From positions 1 to 59,073 of the forward strand of contig NZ_JABKAU010000029.1 of assembly GCF_013377885.1 (NCBI RefSeq): 59,073 bases of DNA. Direction: 5' to 3'. The notes beneath the pieces were generated by a model. The model did no database searches. It was given only the letters and a program-made list of their open reading frames with translations, and was not told the DNA's origin. A program made the position numbers and the translations under genes. Position 1 is the stretch's first letter. Every line of letters starts with the position of its first letter. Positions 42,752 to 51,245 of the stretch are shown here, piece by piece. The DNA comes from Hymenobacter lapidiphilus (GTDB lineage Bacteria > Bacteroidota > Bacteroidia > Cytophagales > Hymenobacteraceae).

Positions 42752-45541
42752 ATGTCCCCGCTGCTGGTAATCGGTTTTTCGTTTGGTTACCTCGGGCTGC
42801 TGTTCGGGTTGGCTTATGCGGCCGAGCGGCGGGTGGCGGCGCGCCGTAGCTGGGTGAGCAACCCCTACGTGTACGCCCTGAGTATGGCCGTGTACTGTAC
42901 CGCTTGGACGTATTACGGCTCGGTAGGAAGGGCCGCGCACTTCGGGCTGGAGTTTGTGGGCATCTACCTGGGTCCTACGCTTATGGCCCCGCTGGCCTGG
43001 CTGGTGCTGCGCAAAATCATCCGCATCTGCCGCGCCCAGCGCCTCACTTCCATTGCCGATTTTATCTCGGCGCGCTACGGCAAAAGTGCCAGCCTGGGCG
43101 CGCTGGCTACCGTAGGTTGCGTGCTGGGCGTGGTGCCCTACATTTCGCTTCAGATCAAGGCCATTGCGGCCTCGTTTGAGATGCTGACCCACGGCCCAAA
43201 TGCGCTGGGTCTGCCCGTTGAGAATGCGGCGGCCGTCACGTCGGCGTTTTATACCACCGTGGCGCTGGCTTTCTTCACCATTGTGTTCGGGGTGCGCTCC
43301 GTCGAGGCCACCGAGCGGCACGAGGGCATGGTGCTGGCCGTGGCCGTCGAAAGCCTGATGAAGCTGGTGGCCTTTCTGGTGGCCGGCCTGTTCGTGACCT
43401 ACGGGCTGTTCAACGGCTTTGCCGACGTGTTCGAGCGGGCCGCGGCCGTGCCCGATCTGCGCCGCCTGTTCACGCTGGAAGGGGCCGGCACCACGCCCGG
43501 ACAGTGGCTAACGCTGCTGCTGCTGAGCATGTCGGCCATTCTGCTGCTGCCCCGGCAGTTTCAGGTGAGCGTGGTGGAAAACGTGAACGAGGACCACCTG
43601 CGCAAGGCCATGTGGCTGTTTCCACTTTACCTCATTATCATCAACCTGCTGGTGCTGCCGCTGGCTTTCGGGGGCCGCCTGCTCGATGGGGCCGGCCGCC
43701 TCGATGCTGATATGTATGTGCTGGCGCTGCCCCTGCAGGCGGGCCGGCCCTGGCTGGCGCTGTTCATTTACCTAGGGGGGCTTTCGGCGGCCAGCAGCAT
43801 GATTGTGGTGGAAACCATTGCCCTGAGCGTGATGATCAGCCACCACCTGTTTATGCCGCTGCTGGTGCGTGGGCCGGTGGGGCGGGAGCAGGGGCCGCGC
43901 TGGTTTGCCCGCCTCGGGCAGCTGGCGTTGCACAGTCGGCGGCTGGCCGTGGTGCTGGTGCTGGTGCTGGCCTTCGCCTACTACGCCGCCGTGGGGCATC
44001 TGCTGCCGCTGGTAAACATTGGCCTTATTTCGTTTGCCGCGGTGGCGCAGTTTGCGCCCGTGGTGCTGGGCGGGCTGTACTGGCAGGGCGGCACCCGGGC
44101 CGGGGCCACGGCGGGCCTGCTGGCCGGGCTGCTGCTGTGGCTCTACACGCTGGTGCTGCCTACCGCAGTAGAGACAGGCCTGCTGGCCGATACGCTGCTG
44201 CTCGAAGGGCCGTTGGGCGTGGGCTGGCTGCGGCCGGGGGCGCTGCTGGGCCTCACGGGCCTCGACCCGCTTTCGCACGGGCTGTTCTGGAGCTGGTTTT
44301 TCAATTTGGGCCTGTACGTGGGCGTGTCGTTGCTGGGGCGCGCGCCCTCGGCGCTTGAGCAGCGGCAGGCCGAGCTGTTCGTGCATGTGTTTCGCCACGA
44401 GCCGGGCTTCGAAACCGGCCCGGCCGGCTGGCACAGCGTGGCCTCGCTGCCCGATGTACGGGCGTTGCTGACAGGCTTTTTGGGGAAAAAGCGTACGGCG
44501 CAGGCCCTCGGCGCTTTCCACGAGCACTTCCCCGGCCACATGGTTCGGCCTGCCGATGCCACCGGCCCGGCTGCGCCGGCAACCGGGCCCGATGCGCCCG
44601 CCGACCCGCGGCTGCTGGCCTACGCCGAGAAGCTGCTGGCCGGCGCCATCGGCCCGGCCTCGGCCCGGCTGCTGCTGCGCTCCTCGGTAGCAGGAGTCGA
44701 GGAAATCAGCTTCGATAATGTGGTGGTTATTCTCAAGGAAAGCCAACAGTTGCTCGAAGCCAACCGCCAGCTCCAAAAGCAGCAGCGGCAGCTGCAGGCC
44801 CTCACCAGCCAGCTCCAGCAGGCCTACAACCAGCTCCGGGAGCTCGACCAGCACAAGGACGAGTTCCTCTACACCGTCACCCACGAGTTGCGCACGCCCC
44901 TGACCAGCATCCGGGCGCTGTCGGAAATCCTGAGCGACAACCCCGAGCTGGATGAGGAGGAGCGCCACCGTTTCCTGCACACCATCACCCGCGAGGCCGA
45001 GCGCCTGAGCCGCCTGATTGCGCTGGTGCTCGATCTGGAGAAGTACGAGTCGGGTACGGCGCGCCTCGACAAAGCGCCCCTCGATGTGGCCGACATCATC
45101 ACCGATGCCCTGGAGGCCGTGGGCCCGCCGCTGCGCGCCAAGCAGATACAGCTGGACTTGGCCGTGCCGCCCGGCCTGCCCGCCCTGCCCGGCGACCGGG
45201 ACCGGCTGATGCAGGTGTTAGTAAACCTGCTCAGCAACGCCATCAAATCGTGCCGGGCCGATGGGACGGGGCGCATTGCCGTGGGCGTGCAAACCACGGC
45301 CGGTGGCCTGTTGCTGTGGGTGCAGGACAACGGCAAGGGCATTGCGCCCGAGTTCCACCACCTGCTGTTCGACAAGTTTTACCAAGCCCAGAACCAGACC
45401 ACCCGCAAGCCCGAGGGTACGGGGCTGGGGCTGGCCATCACCAAAAAAATAGTGGAACTGCACGCCGGCCGCATCTGGGTGGAAAGCGAAACCGACCAGG
45501 GGGCCCGGTTTTCGCTGGAACTACCGCTATTGTCATCCTGA
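42752..45541 (+). CDS. SLC5-STAC sensor histidine kinase (CrbS/CbrA-like)
   Basis: A 929-residue hybrid of transporter and kinase. Residues 1 to about 545 are a sodium:solute symporter (SLC5) domain with about thirteen helices (TAWTYYGSVGRAA, FISARYGKSA, LPRQFQVSVVEN). A STAC-like linker lies at about 618-675 (AEKLLAGAIGPASARLLL), a coiled coil follows to 700, then HisKA with H711 in VTHELRTPLTS and HATPase_c (NLLSNAIK, DNGKGIAPEF, GTGLGLAITKK). No PAS or receiver domain is fused. CrbS, its Proteobacterial relative, controls acs. Here a receiver and two acyl-CoA synthetases follow. The final LSS and stop come from a family A' repeat word. Confidence 0.93.
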   Translation: MSPLLVIGFSFGYLGLLFGLAYAAERRVAARRSWVSNPYVYALSMAVYCTAWTYYGSVGRAAHFGLEFVGIYLGPTLMAPLAWLVLRKIIRICRAQRLTSIADFISARYGKSASLGALATVGCVLGVVPYISLQIKAIAASFEMLTHGPNALGLPVENAAAVTSAFYTTVALAFFTIVFGVRSVEATERHEGMVLAVAVESLMKLVAFLVAGLFVTYGLFNGFADVFERAAAVPDLRRLFTLEGAGTTPGQWLTLLLLSMSAILLLPRQFQVSVVENVNEDHLRKAMWLFPLYLIIINLLVLPLAFGGRLLDGAGRLDADMYVLALPLQAGRPWLALFIYLGGLSAASSMIVVETIALSVMISHHLFMPLLVRGPVGREQGPRWFARLGQLALHSRRLAVVLVLVLAFAYYAAVGHLLPLVNIGLISFAAVAQFAPVVLGGLYWQGGTRAGATAGLLAGLLLWLYTLVLPTAVETGLLADTLLLEGPLGVGWLRPGALLGLTGLDPLSHGLFWSWFFNLGLYVGVSLLGRAPSALEQRQAELFVHVFRHEPGFETGPAGWHSVASLPDVRALLTGFLGKKRTAQALGAFHEHFPGHMVRPADATGPAAPATGPDAPADPRLLAYAEKLLAGAIGPASARLLLRSSVAGVEEISFDNVVVILKESQQLLEANRQLQKQQRQLQALTSQLQQAYNQLRELDQHKDEFLYTVTHELRTPLTSIRALSEILSDNPELDEEERHRFLHTITREAERLSRLIALVLDLEKYESGTARLDKAPLDVADIITDALEAVGPPLRAKQIQLDLAVPPGLPALPGDRDRLMQVLVNLLSNAIKSCRADGTGRIAVGVQTTAGGLLLWVQDNGKGIAPEFHHLLFDKFYQAQNQTTRKPEGTGLGLAITKKIVELHAGRIWVESETDQGARFSLELPLLSS

Positions 45542-45623
45542 GCGCAGCGAAGGAACTGTACAGAAGCTAACCCTAATACTGAATACCCTCTACCCAGTCC
45601 TTTAATTGCGCTCAAGATGACAA
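45530..45623. repeat. Family A' hairpin (A7) carrying the kinase stop codon
   Basis: TTGTCATCCTGAGCGCAGCG at the left is imperfectly inverted as GCGCTCAAGATGACAA at the right. The kinase stop TGA (45539-45541) is within the left arm. Confidence 0.75.
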
Positions 45624-45663
45624 GGTTAAGGGATTATGAATCTGCAACTTAACAACTACGGAA

Positions 45664-46141
45664 ATGAATGCAGGCTATTATGTGTACATCACGGCTAACC
45701 CTACCAAAACGGTGCTTTATACCGGCCTGACCAACGACCTGAACACTCGGTTACAGCAGCACTTCGAAAACCGGGGTACCAAAAGCAGCTTCGCCGGCTG
45801 GTATTATTGCTTTGAGCCAATGAAGCTGTTTAGAAAGTCAAAAGAACGTCATGCTGAGCGCAGTCGAAGCATCTCTACCGCTTCGTTAACAACCACAACG
45901 AAGCGGTAGAGATGCTTCGACTGCGCTCAGCATGACGTCCTAACTGATTGCTGGCACTTCCTAAACAGCTTCAATGTATTTCGAGCATTTCCAGGAGATA
46001 AACCAGGCAATTGCCCGCGAAAAGGAAATAAAAGGCTGGACCCGCAACAAAAAGAACCCCCTAATTGAACAACTGAACCCGCATTGGGAGTCGATGGCCC
46101 CGACTACCTGGCAAGACGACGCTACGCTGCCAACAGTATGA
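45664..46141 (+). pseudogene. GIY-YIG nuclease gene interrupted by a family A element
   Basis: The 5' part encodes MNAGYYVYITANPTKTVLYT, then GLTNDLNTRLQQHFENRG, the start of a UvrC-like GIY-YIG domain. The frame then runs into the element at 45822-45972. The 3' part (45976-46141) encodes YFEHFQEINQAIAREKEIKG and then WTRNKKNPLIEQLNPHWESM, the conserved end of this family. Removing the element and one AAT copy restores a continuous 107-residue frame of normal family length. The present gene is therefore probably inactive, or makes an 81-residue product ending in repeat-encoded residues. Confidence 0.9.
45822..45972. mobile_element. Family A element, full copy A8 (151 bp) with AAT duplication
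   Basis: GAAGCTGTTTAGAAAGT at the left pairs with ACTTCCTAAACAGCTTC split at the right end by a short spacer from the core arms (16 of 17 terminal bases match). The AAT triplets at 45819-45821 and 45973-45975 are target duplications. The core is GTCATGCTGAGCGCAGTCG with its inverse. No gene inside. Confidence 0.9.
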
Positions 46142-46152
46142 ACTGCTACTCC

Positions 46153-46243
46153 TGTCTAACCCTGAGCGAAGTGAAGCACCTGTACATCAGGCGTAGTTTG
46201 ATGTTGGCCTCTGTAAAGTTCCTTCGCTCCGCTCAGGATGACA
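46153..46243. repeat. Family A' hairpin, degraded (A9)
   Basis: CCCTGAGCGAAGTGAAG at the left and CTTCGCTCCGCTCAGGATGACA at the right bound an imperfect hairpin just upstream of the response-regulator gene. Confidence 0.6.
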
Positions 46244-46272
46244 AAGGTGGAGTAGTTTAAAAACCCCTCGCT

Positions 46273-46656
46273 ATGAATACGACCCCGCATATTCTTATTG
46301 TCGACGACGAGCCCAATATTGTGATGTCGCTCGAATTTCTGATGCGCAAGGCCGGCTATCGCGTCAGCATCGCCCGCAATGGCAGCGAGGCGCTGGAGGC
46401 CGTTGGCCAAACGCCCTTCGACCTGATTTTGCTCGATATTATGATGCCCGATGTGGATGGCTACGAGGTGTGCCGGCAGGTGCGCCGGCACCCCCGGCAG
46501 GCCGGCACGCGGGTGGTGTTTCTGAGTGCTAAAAGCAAGGAGGCCGATATGCAGCAGGGCTATGAAGTAGGGGCCGACCTCTACCTGACCAAGCCTTTCA
46601 GCACCCGCCAGCTGATGGCGAAGGTAAAAGAGCAGCTAGCCGCTGGCAGCCCCTAA
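46273..46656 (+). CDS. Single-domain response regulator
   Basis: A 127-residue CheY-like receiver with D11-D12, phospho-acceptor D55 in LILLDIMMPD, Ser or Thr in VVFLSAK and Lys in LYLTKPFS. There is no output domain, so it must act by protein contact or phosphotransfer. Its position after the SLC5-STAC kinase and before prpE/acs makes it the probable partner of that kinase. In Proteobacteria CrbR carries a LuxR-type DNA-binding domain; this protein does not, a notable difference. Confidence 0.93.
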   Translation: MNTTPHILIVDDEPNIVMSLEFLMRKAGYRVSIARNGSEALEAVGQTPFDLILLDIMMPDVDGYEVCRQVRRHPRQAGTRVVFLSAKSKEADMQQGYEVGADLYLTKPFSTRQLMAKVKEQLAAGSP

Positions 46657-46716
46657 GCCCGCGCCGCCGCCCGGCACCGTACCGTTCTGCATTCACTCCC
46701 TCCAAACGCCCCGCCC

Positions 46717-48696
46717 ATGCCTACCTACGCCGCCGATTACGCTGCCAGCCTCGCCGATCCGGCCGGTTTCTGGTCCGGGCAGGCCGCCCGCCTGACCTGG
46801 CAGCGCGACCCGCCCCGGCCGGTGCTGAGCCAGGACGAGGATACCGGCTTCTACCGCTGGTTTCGGGGCGGCCGGTTGAACACCAGCTGGCTGTGCCTCG
46901 ATTACCACGTAGCCAACGGCCGCGCCAACCAGCCTGCCCTGCACTACGACTCGCCCGTAACCAACGTGCGCCGCAGCTACACCTACGCCGAGCTGCTCGA
47001 CCTGACGGCCCGGCTGGCCGGGGGCCTGCGCGCCCAGGGGGTCGGAGAGGGCGACCGGGTGCTCATCTACATGCCCAATATGCCCGAGGCGGTGGTGGCT
47101 ATGCTGGCCTGCGCCCGGCTGGGGGCAGTACACTCGGTGGTGTTTGGGGGCTTTGCACCGCCCGAGCTGGCCGTGCGCATTGATGATGCGCAGCCCCGCG
47201 CCATCATCTGTGCTTCGGCCGGAATGGAAGTCGACCGCCCGATACCCTACCTGCCGCTGGTGCGCGAGGCCCTGGCGCTGGCCACCCACCAACCGGCCTG
47301 CGTGGTGGTCAGCCAGCGCGACTTCTGCCCGGCCGAGCTGCCCGAAGTGCCGGCCACCGTGGCAGGAGAGGCGGCCGCAACGGCCCCACGGTTCGTGGAC
47401 TACCACGAGCTGCTCCAGGCCGCGCCGGTAGCGGCCGTGCCGCTTGATGCCACGGCGCCGCTCTACATTCTGTACACCAGTGGCACCACTGGCCGGCCCA
47501 AGGGCGTGGTGCGCGAGCATGGCGGGCACGCCGTGGCGTTGCGCTACAGCATGGGGGCCGTGTACGGGCTGAAACCAGGCGAAACCATGTTCAGCGGCTC
47601 AGATATTGGCTGGGCCGTGGGCCACAGCTACATCGTGTACGGGCCTCTGCTGCTGGGCGCCACCACGGTACTGTTCGAGGGCAAGCCCATACGCACGCCC
47701 GACGCAGGCACGTTCTGGCGGCTGGCCGCCGATTACGGGGTGCATGTGCTGTTCACGGCCCCCACTGCCATCCGCGCCATCCGCAAAGAGGACCCCGAGG
47801 GCCGGTTGGCCCGGCAGTATGATTTAAGCCGGTTGCGCCACCTGTTTCTGGCCGGCGAGCGGTGCGACCCTGCTACCTATGCCTGGGCCGGCGAGCTGCT
47901 GGGCATACCCGTTGTCGACCACTGGTGGCAAACCGAGTCGGGCTGGCCGATGCTGGCCACCTGCATGGGCTACCCCGATGCGCTGCCGGCCCGCGCCGGC
48001 TCGGCCGGCCACCCGGTGCCGGGCTACCAGCTCGAAATCCTCGACGAAGAAGGCCAGCCCGTACCGGCCGGCACCACCGGGCTGGTAGCGCTACGCCTGC
48101 CGCTGCCCCCCGGCTGCCTGCCCACGCTCTGGCAGGATGATGCCCGCTTTCAGCAGGCCTACCTCGACCAGTTTCCGGGCTACTATATATCGGGCGACGG
48201 GGGCTACCGCGATGCGCAGGGTTACTGCTACATTATGGGCCGCGTAGATGACGTGATAAATATAGCCGGCCACCGCATGAGCACCGGCGAGCTGGAAGAA
48301 GTGCTGGCCGCCCACCCGGCCGTGGCCGAGTGCGCTGTACTGGGCCTCTTCGACGAGCTGCGCGGGCAGGTGCCGGTGGGCCTGGTGGTGCTCAAGGATG
48401 GCCAGACACTGCCTGAAGCCGAGCTGGAGCAACAGCTTATTCAGCTGGTGCGCAGCCGGGTAGGGGCGGTGGCCTGCTTCCGGCAGGCGGCCGTGGTGGC
48501 GCGGCTGCCCAAAACCCGTTCGGGCAAAATACTGCGCAAGACCCTGCGCCAGCTCGCCGACGGTGAAGAATTTACGGTACCTTCCACGATTGATGACCCC
48601 GCCATCCTCGACGAAATCCGGGCCGTACTGACCCGGCGCGGGATGCTGAAGGAAATCGGCGGCTCCCAGCTTGACCCCTCATGCCTGTCATCCTGA
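46717..48696 (+). CDS. prpE: Propionate--CoA ligase (PrpE-like acyl-CoA synthetase)
   Basis: A 659-residue AMP-forming acyl-CoA synthetase. The A3 loop YTSGTTGRPKGVVREHGG, with GGHAVAL following, is characteristic of PrpE rather than Acs. HWWQTESGWP, SGDGGYRD, GRVDDVINIAGHR and the acylatable Lys in KTRSGKILRK are also present. It activates propionate (perhaps acetate) to its CoA ester. It lies 60 bp after the response regulator. The last residues LSS and the TGA stop come from the family A' word TGTCATCCTGA, so the native C-terminus may have been replaced by the repeat. Confidence 0.9.
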   Translation: MPTYAADYAASLADPAGFWSGQAARLTWQRDPPRPVLSQDEDTGFYRWFRGGRLNTSWLCLDYHVANGRANQPALHYDSPVTNVRRSYTYAELLDLTARLAGGLRAQGVGEGDRVLIYMPNMPEAVVAMLACARLGAVHSVVFGGFAPPELAVRIDDAQPRAIICASAGMEVDRPIPYLPLVREALALATHQPACVVVSQRDFCPAELPEVPATVAGEAAATAPRFVDYHELLQAAPVAAVPLDATAPLYILYTSGTTGRPKGVVREHGGHAVALRYSMGAVYGLKPGETMFSGSDIGWAVGHSYIVYGPLLLGATTVLFEGKPIRTPDAGTFWRLAADYGVHVLFTAPTAIRAIRKEDPEGRLARQYDLSRLRHLFLAGERCDPATYAWAGELLGIPVVDHWWQTESGWPMLATCMGYPDALPARAGSAGHPVPGYQLEILDEEGQPVPAGTTGLVALRLPLPPGCLPTLWQDDARFQQAYLDQFPGYYISGDGGYRDAQGYCYIMGRVDDVINIAGHRMSTGELEEVLAAHPAVAECAVLGLFDELRGQVPVGLVVLKDGQTLPEAELEQQLIQLVRSRVGAVACFRQAAVVARLPKTRSGKILRKTLRQLADGEEFTVPSTIDDPAILDEIRAVLTRRGMLKEIGGSQLDPSCLSS

Positions 48697-48774
48697 GCGG
48701 AGCGAAGAACCTGGCAAGAAGCTGACATCAAGGAATAGATTCTTACCAGGTCCTTCGCTCCGCTCAGGATGACA
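48686..48774. repeat. Family A' hairpin (A10) carrying the prpE stop codon
   Basis: TGTCATCCTGAGCGGAGCGA is inverted as TCGCTCCGCTCAGGATGACA, closing an 89-bp hairpin between prpE and acs. The prpE stop is at 48694-48696 within the left arm. Confidence 0.85.
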
Positions 48775-48807
48775 AAACGTTAACCTCACCATTTCAAAAC
48801 CCAACCT

Positions 48808-50736
48808 ATGCCTACATCCGCTACACCCCAGCACGCCCGCATCCGTACCCTCGAAGGATACCATGAGGCTTACCACCTCAGCACCCACCACCCCAACGAG
48901 TTCTGGGCCGCGGTGGCCGAGCCCTTTACATGGCGCCGCAAGTGGAGCACCGTGATGGAGTCGGATATGGCAGCCGGCGAAACGACGTGGTTTGCGGGGG
49001 CGCGGCTCAACATCACCGAAAACTGCCTCGACCGCCACCTGGCCACCCGGGGCAACAAGCTGGCCCTCATCTATGAGCCCAACGACATCAAGGAGCGCCA
49101 CCTGCGCCTGACCTACCGCGAGCTGCACCAGCGCGTGTGCCAGTTTGCCAACGTGCTGCTCAACAATGGGGTGGAAAAAGGCGACCGGGTGTGCCTCTAT
49201 ATGCCCATGATACCAGAGCTCACCATTGCCGTGCTGGCCTGCGCCCGTATCGGGGCGGTGCACTCAGTCATTTTCGCCGGCTTCTCGGCCACCGCCATTG
49301 CCGACCGCGTGAACGATGCCCAGGCGAAGCTGGTGATAACGTCGGACGGCCTGAACCGCGGCGCCAAGCAGATTCCGGTGAAACGGGTGGTGGATGAGGC
49401 CCTCGAAACCTGCCCTTCGGTGCGCAAGGTAGTGGTAGTGGAGCACCTGGGCTGGCCGGTGCAGATGGAGGAAGAGCGCGACGTGTGGTACCACGAGGAG
49501 GCCGAAGACGTGGCCAAAACCTGCCCCGCCGAGGAGATGAAGGCTGAAGACCCGCTGTTTATTCTGTACACCTCGGGCAGCACCGGCAAGCCCAAGGGCG
49601 TGGTACACACCACCGCCGGCTACATGGTGTGGGCCGATTACACCTTCCGCAACGTGTTTCAGGTGGAAGAAAACGACGTGTTCTGGTGTACTGCCGATGT
49701 GGGCTGGGTAACGGGCCATACCTACCTGATTTACGGCCCGCTGCTGGCCGGCTCCACCACCCTCATGTTCGAGGGCATCCCCACGTACCCCGATGCCGGG
49801 CGGTTCTGGGAGGTGATTGACAAGCACTCGGTGAGCGTATTCTACACCGCGCCTACCGCCATCCGTGCCCTCATGGCCGAGCCCCTCGACAACGTGCTCA
49901 GCTACTCGCTCGACTCGCTACGCGTGATTGGTTCGGTGGGCGAGCCCATCAATGAGGAAGCCTGGCACTGGTACAACGAGCACGTGGGCAAAGGCCGCTG
50001 CCCGCTGGTAGACACCTGGTGGCAGACCGAAACCGGCGGCATTATGATTTCGCCGCTGGCCGGCATTACCCCCTCGAAGCCGACCTACGCCGGCCTGCCG
50101 CTGCCCGGCGTGTGGCCCGTGCTGCTGCGCCAGGATGGCACCGAAGTTGAAGGCAATGAGGAAGAAGGCTATCTGGCCATCAAGCAGGCCTGGCCGGGTA
50201 TCATCCGTACCACCTGGGGCGACCACAGCCGCGCCGTGCAGACCTATTTCGCGGCCTACCCCGGTTACTACTTCACCGGCGACGGGGCCCGCCGCGACGC
50301 CAACGGCCTCTACCGCATTATCGGCCGCGTTGATGACGTGATTAATGTGAGCGGCCACCGCTTCGGCACGGCCGAAATCGAAAATGCCATCAACCAGAAC
50401 CCCAACGTGGTGGAAAGTGCGGTGGTAGGCTACCCGCACGAGGTGAAGGGCCAAGGCATTTACGCCTACATCATCTGCCGCGAAGGCGCTTGTAAGAGCG
50501 AGGCCGATAAGCCCCGTATCGAGGCCAGCGTCATCGAAACTGTGGTAGCCGAAATCGGTAAAATCGCCCGGCCCGACAAAATCCAGATCGTGACGGGCCT
50601 GCCCAAAACGCGCTCGGGCAAAATCATGCGCCGCATCCTGCGCAAGGTAGCCGAGGGCGACACCACCACGCTGGGCGACACCAGCACCCTGCTCGACCCC
50701 GCCGTTGTAGACGATATTATCGAGGGCGCCAAGTAA
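48808..50736 (+). CDS. acs: Acetate--CoA ligase
   Basis: A 642-residue acetyl-CoA synthetase converting acetate, ATP and CoA to acetyl-CoA. Motifs: YTSGSTGKPKGVVHTTAGYM, DTWWQTETGG, GRVDDVINVSGHR and the acetylation-site Lys in KTRSGKIMRR. Length and all catalytic motifs are normal. It is the last gene of the run with porin, MHS carrier, sensor kinase, receiver and prpE, consistent with acetate scavenging. It is separated from prpE by hairpin A10, which may terminate or stabilise the upstream message. Confidence 0.97.
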   Translation: MPTSATPQHARIRTLEGYHEAYHLSTHHPNEFWAAVAEPFTWRRKWSTVMESDMAAGETTWFAGARLNITENCLDRHLATRGNKLALIYEPNDIKERHLRLTYRELHQRVCQFANVLLNNGVEKGDRVCLYMPMIPELTIAVLACARIGAVHSVIFAGFSATAIADRVNDAQAKLVITSDGLNRGAKQIPVKRVVDEALETCPSVRKVVVVEHLGWPVQMEEERDVWYHEEAEDVAKTCPAEEMKAEDPLFILYTSGSTGKPKGVVHTTAGYMVWADYTFRNVFQVEENDVFWCTADVGWVTGHTYLIYGPLLAGSTTLMFEGIPTYPDAGRFWEVIDKHSVSVFYTAPTAIRALMAEPLDNVLSYSLDSLRVIGSVGEPINEEAWHWYNEHVGKGRCPLVDTWWQTETGGIMISPLAGITPSKPTYAGLPLPGVWPVLLRQDGTEVEGNEEEGYLAIKQAWPGIIRTTWGDHSRAVQTYFAAYPGYYFTGDGARRDANGLYRIIGRVDDVINVSGHRFGTAEIENAINQNPNVVESAVVGYPHEVKGQGIYAYIICREGACKSEADKPRIEASVIETVVAEIGKIARPDKIQIVTGLPKTRSGKIMRRILRKVAEGDTTTLGDTSTLLDPAVVDDIIEGAK

Positions 50737-50811
50737 GGCGGAGCCGCGTATGAGCGTGCGGCTGCCACGTGTCTGAGCAGCTTTCCGCTAATAGGATTTG
50801 TGAGAAAGGGT

Positions 50812-50867
50812 TACGCTAAAAGGCTGTAGCGCGAGGTTCGAACTTCGCGCTACAGCCTTTTAGCGTA
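50812..50867 (+). terminator. acs terminator, 23-bp perfect stem
   Basis: TACGCTAAAAGGCTGTAGCG (50812 on) pairs perfectly over 23 bp with 50845-50867 around a ten-base loop. The right arm holds CCTTTTAGCG. Confidence 0.85.
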
Positions 50868-50877
50868 GGTGCTGGCT

Positions 50878-51029
50878 GACCCGAGTTGCGGAGTAGTTTG
50901 TTGGCACGGCGTAGGGTGCGGGGCTTAGACCCGCCCGCCACGAGAGCGATACGTAGTGTGCCAACCTGGCCGTTCAATGGCGGGCGGGGACAAGCCCCGC
51001 ACCCTACGCTGTTATTCGCAACTCGGGTC
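50878..51029. repeat. Family B element with outer inverted ends (B3)
   Basis: The core CGTAGGGTGCGGGGCTT at 50910 is inverted at 50993-51009. Outside it, GACCCGAGTTGCG (50878 on) is inverted as CGCAACTCGGGTC ending at 51029. The whole is 152 bp, similar in size to full family A elements. The rest of the gene-free stretch (51030-51245) holds nothing that I can identify. Confidence 0.8.
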
Positions 51030-51245
51030 CGCCATACAGGCTGAGTTCTTCGCTGTTTATAGTCAAAATAAAGCAGGTGCTCTACCCTCGTCGTGGCTGC
51101 TTACCCCGCCGGTGCTTTGATGAAAGTCATGCATAGCGCGTGATATGGATCATAGCATTTGCAGGTCATTCCCAGGTTCTTTGCTTGCGCTTATTTTCCC
51201 TGCTTCCAGCCCTGTCTCATGATACCTTCCCTGCTGATTCGTTGG

